The notes beneath the pieces were generated by a model. That model was not told the origin of the DNA and did not search any database. It saw nothing but the letters and a program-made list of their open reading frames with translations. From Methanomicrobiales archaeon (GTDB taxonomy: Archaea > Halobacteriota > Methanomicrobia > Methanomicrobiales > Methanoculleaceae), in the NCBI GenBank assembly GCA_012510295.1, contig JAAZID010000266.1, positions 1 to 10,870 of the forward strand: DNA of 10,870 bases, written 5' to 3'. Shown one piece after another: positions 6,632 to 10,870 of the stretch. Position 1 is the stretch's first letter. Each line of letters starts with the position of its first letter. The translations under genes and the position numbers were made by a program.

Positions 6632-7849
6632 ATGTACTCACCAGAAACTACAAAGTATCTCATTCATCTTACTCTGCAGACCGAGGGGGTGGTCGATAAA
6701 CCTGATGTAGTGGGTGCTATCTTCGGCCAGACCGAGGGTTTACTCGGCGAAGACCTCGACCTGCGTGATCTACAGAGAACCGGCCGCGTCGGCCGGATCG
6801 ATGTCCAGATAACGACGAGGAGGGGGGAGACGAAGGGTGATATACTCATATCATCATCGCTCGACCGCGCAGAGACCGCGCTCCTTGCCTCGTCTCTCGA
6901 GACGATCGACCGGGTCGGGCCGTGCACAGCGCACATGAAAGTCGACCGCATCGAAGACATCAGGGTGACCAAACGGCGCAGAATCGTCGAGCGTGCCAAG
7001 GAGCTCCTCCTTGAGGATTTTGATGAAGGCGCCATAAACAGCGACGACCTGCTGGACGAGGTCCGGGAAGTCATCAGGATAGAGAAACTCGAGCTCCTCG
7101 GTGAAGCGAAGGTGCATGCCGGCCCGAATGTCATGGCCTCGGATGCCATCATCCTGGTCGAGGGACGGGCCGATGTTATCAACCTGCTACGCTACGGGAT
7201 CAAGAACGCGGTCGCAGTCGAGGGGACCAACGTCCCGCAGATCATCATCGACCTCTGCTCACAGAAGACCGCGACGACCCTGCTGGATGGAGACCGGGGA
7301 GGAGAGCTGATCCTCCGCGAGCTTCTCCAGATAGCTGAGATCGACTTTGTGGCATACGCCCCACGGGGGAAGAGCGTCGAAGAGATGAGCCGCAAGGAGA
7401 TTGTCAAGGCGCTCAGGAACAAAGTGCCAGTGGAGGTCATAGCGGATCATACACTCACTATGGGGGCGGCGGGGCAGACGTCTACGCAAACCGTCTCCGG
7501 TGTACGTGAGACACCAGTAGATGAACGGCCGCAGCAGCAAAGGGTCGGGGGCCGGGAGGACCAGAAGACACCCCCGACGCTCGGGGAACATATGGCCGAT
7601 GTCCGGGACCGAAAGATCGCGCGCTTCCTCTCCCCGGATTACGCCGTTCTCCTGGAATCGAGCGCCACCGATCTTGAGGGGGCGCTCCGGACCCTGGGCG
7701 GCGATGTTGAGGGGGTTGTCGTCGACCGTGTCGTCGACCAGAGACTCCTCGACCAGATCAGCGGGAAGAACCTTGAGTTCGTGGCTGCCCGTGACTTTAA
7801 GGGGATCATAAAGCGTCCCCTCTCTATCAGGCTCATAAAAATAGGGTAA
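6632..7849 (+). CDS. dnaG: Archaeal DnaG primase-like TOPRIM protein
   Basis: A 405-residue protein, the normal size for archaeal DnaG. The TOPRIM domain is clear: DAIILVEGRADV (171-182) supplies the conserved glutamate E177, and LDGDRGGE (218-225) supplies the DxD metal-binding pair D219/D221. The N-terminal part, starting with the family's TKYLIHLTLQTEGVVDKPDVVG-type segment, and the C-terminal segment ending KRPLSIRLIKIG also match the archaeal family. Between about 270 and 320 is a polar Gln/Gly-rich linker of the kind that varies between species. Archaeal DnaG is associated with the RNA exosome through Csl4 and promotes degradation of A-rich RNA; primer synthesis has also been reported. 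The zinc finger and helicase-binding domain of bacterial DnaG are absent, as expected. The ATG at 6632 has a G-rich stretch (6617-6621) as ribosome-binding site. It is convergent with the hydrolase gene. Confidence 0.97.
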   Translation: MYSPETTKYLIHLTLQTEGVVDKPDVVGAIFGQTEGLLGEDLDLRDLQRTGRVGRIDVQITTRRGETKGDILISSSLDRAETALLASSLETIDRVGPCTAHMKVDRIEDIRVTKRRRIVERAKELLLEDFDEGAINSDDLLDEVREVIRIEKLELLGEAKVHAGPNVMASDAIILVEGRADVINLLRYGIKNAVAVEGTNVPQIIIDLCSQKTATTLLDGDRGGELILRELLQIAEIDFVAYAPRGKSVEEMSRKEIVKALRNKVPVEVIADHTLTMGAAGQTSTQTVSGVRETPVDERPQQQRVGGREDQKTPPTLGEHMADVRDRKIARFLSPDYAVLLESSATDLEGALRTLGGDVEGVVVDRVVDQRLLDQISGKNLEFVAARDFKGIIKRPLSIRLIKIG

Positions 7850-7858
7850 ACCCCTGCG

Positions 7859-7966
7859 CCGGAGGTGCAGTTCCATGCACCCCCGGAGGTGGGGCTTCGG
7901 GGACAGGGCGGGGGTGAACCCCCGGGGTTGCACGGATACCGGTTTCCGGGCCGGCAAGCGTTTTTT
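7859..7966 (+). terminator. Hairpin array and T6 run after dnaG
   Basis: Three structures follow the stop. CCGG-A-GGTGCA (7859-7869) pairs with TGCACC-C-CCGG (7876-7886) with one mismatch. GGGGG (7910-7914) pairs with CCCCC (7919-7923) around TGAA. CCGG (7939-7942) pairs with CCGG (7951-7954), shortly followed by six T (7961-7966). The T-run serves dnaG. The hydrolase gene, convergent from the right, has no T-run of its own here and may rely on the hairpins. Confidence 0.55.
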
Positions 7967-7980
7967 AAGATCCGCCTCGC

Positions 7981-8655
7981 TCACTCCCGGATGCTCTCGG
8001 GGCCGATATCGATCCCCTCACCCGGTGAGAGAACCTGTACCCGGATCGATGTCGTCCGCTCGACGGCCTGCTTGAATTTCTGAGCATCCTGCTCGATGAC
8101 AGGGAATGTATCGTAATGCATCGGGATCACGAGCTTTGCCCCGGTATACCGGGCCGCGATCATCGCCTCCTCGGGCCCCATCGTATAGCGCCCGCCGATG
8201 GGGAGGAGGGCCACATCCGGCCGGTAGAGATCCCGGATGAGCTGTATATCGGAAAAGAGCGCTGTATCGCCGGCATGGTAGACGCTGGTGCCGTCCATCG
8301 TTATGACGAACCCTGCGGCGACCCCTCCGTAAAAGCCCATCCCCTCATCCTCCAGCCACGATGAATGGAGAGCGGGGGTCATCGTAAACCCGACACCGTC
8401 CACGGTGATACTGCCGCCGATATTCATGGGTTCGGCAGGGATACCCTTCGCCGCCAGGTATTTCGCTACCTCGTTGATAGCGACCGTCTTCTTCCCGAGT
8501 TCTACGGTCATGCCCAGGTGGTCTGCATGGGCGTGCGTCACGGCGACGATATCGGGGTCTACCGGGAGCGAACCCCCGGGGATAAAGGGGTCGATGAGAA
8601 CCGTCCGCGATCCCTCAAGACTGAAACATGCGTGGCCTAGCCAGGTCAACCTCAT
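7981..8655 (-). CDS. UlaG-like / UPF0173 metallo-beta-lactamase-fold hydrolase
   Basis: A 224-residue protein, the usual size for UPF0173. It has the metal ligands of the metallo-beta-lactamase fold: H8 in the opening LGHACF motif, HAHADH at 41-46, H97 in the second histidine site, D130 in the AGDT motif, and H180 in the closing PMHYDT motif. The protein should bind two metal ions and hydrolyse a phosphodiester, lactone or similar bond, but the family's substrate is not established. No signal peptide or membrane helix is visible, so it should be cytoplasmic. The ATG at 8655 starts with the conserved MRLTWLGHACF opening. No ribosome-binding site precedes it, and a TATA-like box about 26 nt upstream implies a leaderless mRNA. 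It lies 55 nt downstream of the regulator gene on the same strand but appears to have its own promoter. Confidence 0.93.
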   Translation of the reverse strand: MRLTWLGHACFSLEGSRTVLIDPFIPGGSLPVDPDIVAVTHAHADHLGMTVELGKKTVAINEVAKYLAAKGIPAEPMNIGGSITVDGVGFTMTPALHSSWLEDEGMGFYGGVAAGFVITMDGTSVYHAGDTALFSDIQLIRDLYRPDVALLPIGGRYTMGPEEAMIAARYTGAKLVIPMHYDTFPVIEQDAQKFKQAVERTTSIRVQVLSPGEGIDIGPESIRE

Positions 8656-8669
8656 GGAGAAGAGATTGG

Positions 8670-8707
8670 TCTGCTCATTAAAAAATGTTCAGCAAAAAAT
8701 GAGCAGA
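8670..8707 (-). promoter_or_regulatory. Combined terminator and promoter with 10-bp inverted repeat
   Basis: The 55-bp gap between the regulator stop and the hydrolase start holds a perfect inverted repeat, TCTGCTCATT (8670-8679) and AATGAGCAGA (8698-8707). Between the arms, read on the minus strand, are two T6 runs (8694-8699 and 8680-8685), suitable for terminating the regulator transcript. The second run leads into TTTTTTAAT, whose centre is about 26 nt before the hydrolase ATG and fits a TATA box. Termination and initiation thus seem packed into the same bases, flanked by a possible binding site. Confidence 0.55.
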
Positions 8708-8710
8708 AGT

Positions 8711-9319
8711 TCAGAATTCTCCCATATCGATCGCCTCAGCAACGTCGATCGCCTCACTCAGGCCGTCATTGATGACGCCTCGCGTCATATGTTCGGAGAG
8801 ATCGCGATCCTCCATCACATCCTTGATTCTCTCCAGGTAGGGATCCAGAGTCGTATCCTCCTGCTGTTCGATCACATGACGGTACTCACGGAGTGTGGAT
8901 GGGCTCACGTTCAATTCCTCGCTGACTTCCTTCATCGTCTTCCCGGAATCGAGAAGCTCTACCATCAGTTCGCGATCGAACGGCATCTTGAAGTCAAGTT
9001 CCCTGAAGAGTTTGAGACGGACCCGTGCACGCGCTACGGTTTTACTCAATTTTTCATCACCGAGCGCTCTTGCGATCTCGGTATCGTTCTTCCCATCATA
9101 GTACGCAACCACGAGTTTTGCGAGCTGCCGCGGAGCAAGCTTGGTCTTGAAGTATCCCTGATCAAGGATCTCACGCATGATCAGAGCGATCTCGCGCTCA
9201 ACAGCATCGCGGTCCCGGAGCGTACCGTGAACCTTCCTCATAGGCTCAACGATCGCCTTTTTGTTCGTGATGGTCGTGAACAGCTCAAGGAGCTGCTGCT
9301 TGCGGGTATCTTCTGCCAT
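8711..9319 (-). CDS. Two-HTH DNA-binding protein, Cmi4-like family
   Basis: A 202-residue acidic protein. An N-terminal helical region is followed by two helix-turn-helix-like segments: residues 64-104 (core NDTEIARALG, then a basic helix rich in Arg) and 116-152 (core TMKEVSEELNVSPSTLREYR). The C-terminus is a conserved-looking acidic segment, DLSEHMTRGVINDGLSEA (173-190). From memory, the order of these blocks and the tail match the haloarchaeal family named 'conditioned medium-induced protein 4'; I could not verify this by search. DNA binding is inferred from the HTHs; the target genes are unknown. The ATG at 9319 leaves a leader of about 40 nt from the predicted start site. The promoter carries a perfect palindrome, which suggests autoregulation. 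It is followed by the hydrolase gene on the same strand. Confidence 0.85.
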   Translation of the reverse strand: MAEDTRKQQLLELFTTITNKKAIVEPMRKVHGTLRDRDAVEREIALIMREILDQGYFKTKLAPRQLAKLVVAYYDGKNDTEIARALGDEKLSKTVARARVRLKLFRELDFKMPFDRELMVELLDSGKTMKEVSEELNVSPSTLREYRHVIEQQEDTTLDPYLERIKDVMEDRDLSEHMTRGVINDGLSEAIDVAEAIDMGEF

Positions 9320-9356
9320 GTTCGTATCTCTCTGTTCTTTATTCCACCATCTGGCC

Positions 9357-9383
9357 TTGAAGACCGTTCATGACGGTCTTCAA
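9357..9383. promoter_or_regulatory. Perfect 11-5-11 palindrome, probable operator of the two-HTH gene
   Basis: TTGAAGACCGT (9357-9367) and ACGGTCTTCAA (9373-9383) are exact inverted copies around a 5-bp centre (TCATG). It abuts the TATA box of the minus-strand gene and covers roughly -21 to +6 of its predicted start site, a position where a bound protein would block RNA polymerase. It could alternatively form an RNA hairpin at the 5' end. Confidence 0.65.
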
Positions 9384-9393
9384 TATATATAGA
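9384..9393 (-). promoter_or_regulatory. TATA box of the two-HTH gene
   Basis: Read on the minus strand this is ATCTATATAT, running directly into the palindrome. Its centre near 9388 predicts transcription from about 9362. Confidence 0.6.
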
Positions 9394-9970
9394 TGATCCC
9401 CGGGCCGGGGCGTAACGCTCCCTACATTACAACTGCTAGAATTTAAATCTTCCCATATAATTCATTCGAGTAAAAAGATCATTTCGAAAGATGTGCTCTG
9501 TTTTCGTGGTAAGGTGATTAATTCTTGAAATAATTAATGAAGCTGTGTTGATGCCTCCGGAAGTATAATTTCGTATTTCACAACCAGTGTAAAATTGTAC
9601 TCGATCTACATTGATGGCCGTCCCCATAAATAGTATAGGTGTCTCTCATCCGTAGCAGGACAGTCATACATCGAAAGTATGAACACGAGAGCCGGATTAC
9701 CGGATTCCGGATCTATTCCGGGTGGTACGAAGAGGGGGACTACGCGCATTCCGGCATGACCCTCTCCCAACCGCCCGCGCTGATTCTTTCATACAGGGGT
9801 ATATCGCGCCCCCCTTACCCTGATCCGACGCGGGAGCATGAAAGAAGCATCGATCCGGTATGCGCCGGACGGAGCGGTATTTCCTGAAATGCCATCATCT
9901 GCGAAGGGAAACCCTCCTCAAACTGCCCATTTCGCGAAGAATCGTCTCCCTGCACGAGGAGGGGAACCAT
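9394..9970. other. Gene-poor region between the two-HTH gene and glycyl-tRNA synthetase
   Basis: No supportable gene is visible. From about 9421 to 9640 the DNA is clearly more AT-rich than its surroundings and contains ATTAATT (9517-9523) inverted as AATTAAT (9532-9538). A TATA-like ATAAATAGTATA occurs at 9626-9637. From 9640 the sequence becomes GC-rich again with several possible stems: TCATAC/GTATGA (9664-9669/9677-9682), AGAGGG/CCCTCT (9731-9736/9760-9765), and TTCTTTCAT/ATGAAAGAA (9784-9792/9838-9846) enclosing CAGGGGTA/TACCCTG (9794-9801/9816-9822). It may hold a small RNA, but this is unproven. Confidence 0.4.
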
Positions 9971-9980
9971 TCTTTATTAG
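9971..9980 (+). promoter_or_regulatory. TATA-like box of the glycyl-tRNA synthetase gene
   Basis: TCTTTATTAG lies about 33 nt before the ATG at 10009. This predicts a very short leader, consistent with the lack of a ribosome-binding site. Confidence 0.5.
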
Positions 9981-10008
9981 CCCCGGCGCTCAAGTGTACT
10001 GCAAGACT

Positions 10009-10870
10009 ATGGCCGAAACGAGCGATATTTACGAGAAAGTCATGGATGTGGCCAGAAGACGTGGTTTTGTCTGGCCTTCATCCGAGATATACGGATCCGT
10101 CGCCGGTTTTATCGATTACGGTCCGCTCGGAGCGATGATGAAGAGGAACATAGAGAACCTCTGGCGGACGTTTTACGTCTTTCAGGAAGGCTACTACGAG
10201 ATCGAATGCCCCACCGTCGGAGCCGAAGCAATATTCATCGCATCCGGCCACGTGAAGGAGTTCGCCGACAAGATGGTGCAGTGCCCGCACTGCGGCGAAT
10301 ACCTCCGCGCCGACCACATCGTGGAGGATAGCGGCATCACGAACGCCGGCGCGCTCTCGGCCGAGGCGCTCCAGGAAGCGCTCCATGAACTGCCCTGCCC
10401 CATCTGCGAGGAACCCCTGGGTGATGCGGGTGTCTTTGCATTCAACCTGATGTTTGAGACCACCATCGGCCCGGGTTCGCAGCGGAAGGGATACCTGCGC
10501 CCCGAGACCGCCCAGGGCATATTCACCGATTTCCCCCGTCTCCTGCGTTTTTACCGGGACAAACTCCCCTTCGGCGCGGTCCAGATAGGAAAATCGTATC
10601 GGAATGAGATCTCCCCCCGCCAGGGTATGATTCGGCTGCGGGAGTTCACCCAGGCAGAGGCCGAGATCTTCGTCCACCCCGAAGGAAAAGACAACCACCC
10701 CACCTTCTACCGCTACGCTGACTACACCGTACCCCTCCTCACCATCGACCGGCAACAGGATGACCGGGAACCCCTCACAGCTACGATGCGCGTAGCGGTG
10801 GATGAAGGGGTGATCGTAAACGAGTACGTCGCCTACTACGTCGCGCTCACCCACCAGATCCTGGTCGCCA
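10009..10870 (+). CDS. glyS: Glycine--tRNA ligase, alpha2 type, N-terminal part (partial)
   Basis: 287 codons are visible from the ATG at 10009 before the right edge, about half of a normal alpha2 glycyl-tRNA synthetase; the rest, including the anticodon-binding domain, lies outside. The enzyme charges tRNA-Gly with glycine using ATP in the cytoplasm. Class II features are present: the motif 1 region around GSVAGFIDYGPLG (29-41), the glycyl-specific LRPETAQG (163-170), and motif 2 SYRNEISPR with RLREF (196-204, 209-213). C92/C95 (CPHC) and C130/C133 (CPIC) form a likely zinc site, as in archaeal and eukaryal relatives. This form differs from the bacterial alpha2beta2 enzyme. The ATG is preceded by a TATA-like box and no ribosome-binding site, so leaderless or nearly leaderless translation is likely. 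The gene symbol follows archaeal usage. Confidence 0.96.
   Translation, partial: MAETSDIYEKVMDVARRRGFVWPSSEIYGSVAGFIDYGPLGAMMKRNIENLWRTFYVFQEGYYEIECPTVGAEAIFIASGHVKEFADKMVQCPHCGEYLRADHIVEDSGITNAGALSAEALQEALHELPCPICEEPLGDAGVFAFNLMFETTIGPGSQRKGYLRPETAQGIFTDFPRLLRFYRDKLPFGAVQIGKSYRNEISPRQGMIRLREFTQAEAEIFVHPEGKDNHPTFYRYADYTVPLLTIDRQQDDREPLTATMRVAVDEGVIVNEYVAYYVALTHQILVA

Noticed and set aside
6495..6710. 71-codon frame starting with GTG, well placed after the TATA box at 6471-6480
   Set aside because: It overlaps the start of dnaG by 79 bases in another frame, lacks a ribosome-binding site and shows no recognisable protein features; a dnaG leader explains the promoter.
8405..9373. 322-codon plus-strand frame
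   Set aside because: It spans two well-supported minus-strand genes and their gap, so it is a shadow.
9436..9627. 63-codon minus-strand frame in the AT-rich islet
   Set aside because: No ribosome-binding site, no TATA box at the right distance, and an amino-acid content expected of translated AT-rich spacer.
9639..9887. 82-codon plus-strand frame before glycyl-tRNA synthetase
   Set aside because: No ribosome-binding site, no recognisable motif, and unlike the codon pattern of the real genes here.

Overview
The window looks like chromosomal DNA of a GC-rich methanogenic archaeon, most likely of the order Methanomicrobiales (Methanoculleus-like; the genus is an inference from protein style and base composition). 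The archaeal assignment rests on an archaeal-type DnaG, a long archaeal FKBP with a C-terminal domain, an archaeal/eukaryal-type alpha2 glycyl-tRNA synthetase, TATA-box promoters and several probably leaderless starts. There is no sign of phage, transposon, CRISPR array, tRNA or rRNA.

Layout, left to right. (1) <1-789, minus: the N-terminal part of a P-loop ATPase cut by the window edge. (2) 1069-1788, plus: FKBP-type prolyl isomerase, divergent from the ATPase and closed by a compact hairpin plus T6 terminator. (3) 2083-6156, plus: a very large membrane-anchored HEAT-repeat protein, with one N-terminal hydrophobic helix, an acidic proline-rich stalk and about 34 HEAT units in six blocks separated by five copies of a fixed-length tryptophan-containing spacer. 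(4) 6157-6631: a long intergenic region with a 17-bp hairpin over the HEAT gene's stop codon and two TATA-like boxes before dnaG. (5) 6632-7849, plus: archaeal DnaG. (6) 7981-8655, minus: UlaG-like/UPF0173 metallo-beta-lactamase-fold hydrolase, convergent with dnaG. (7) 8711-9319, minus: a two-HTH protein resembling the haloarchaeal 'conditioned medium-induced protein 4' family, whose promoter carries a perfect 11+5+11 palindrome next to the TATA box. (8) 9394-10008: a gene-poor stretch, AT-rich at first and then GC-rich with several possible stems. (9) 10009->10870, plus: glycyl-tRNA synthetase, cut by the right edge.

Most genes are housekeeping (protein folding, DnaG/exosome, tRNA charging) and seem to be separate transcription units rather than one operon. 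The parts most worth following up are the HEAT super-repeat architecture, the probable operator of the two-HTH regulator, the compact terminator/promoter element between that regulator and the hydrolase gene, and the long hairpin over the HEAT stop codon.
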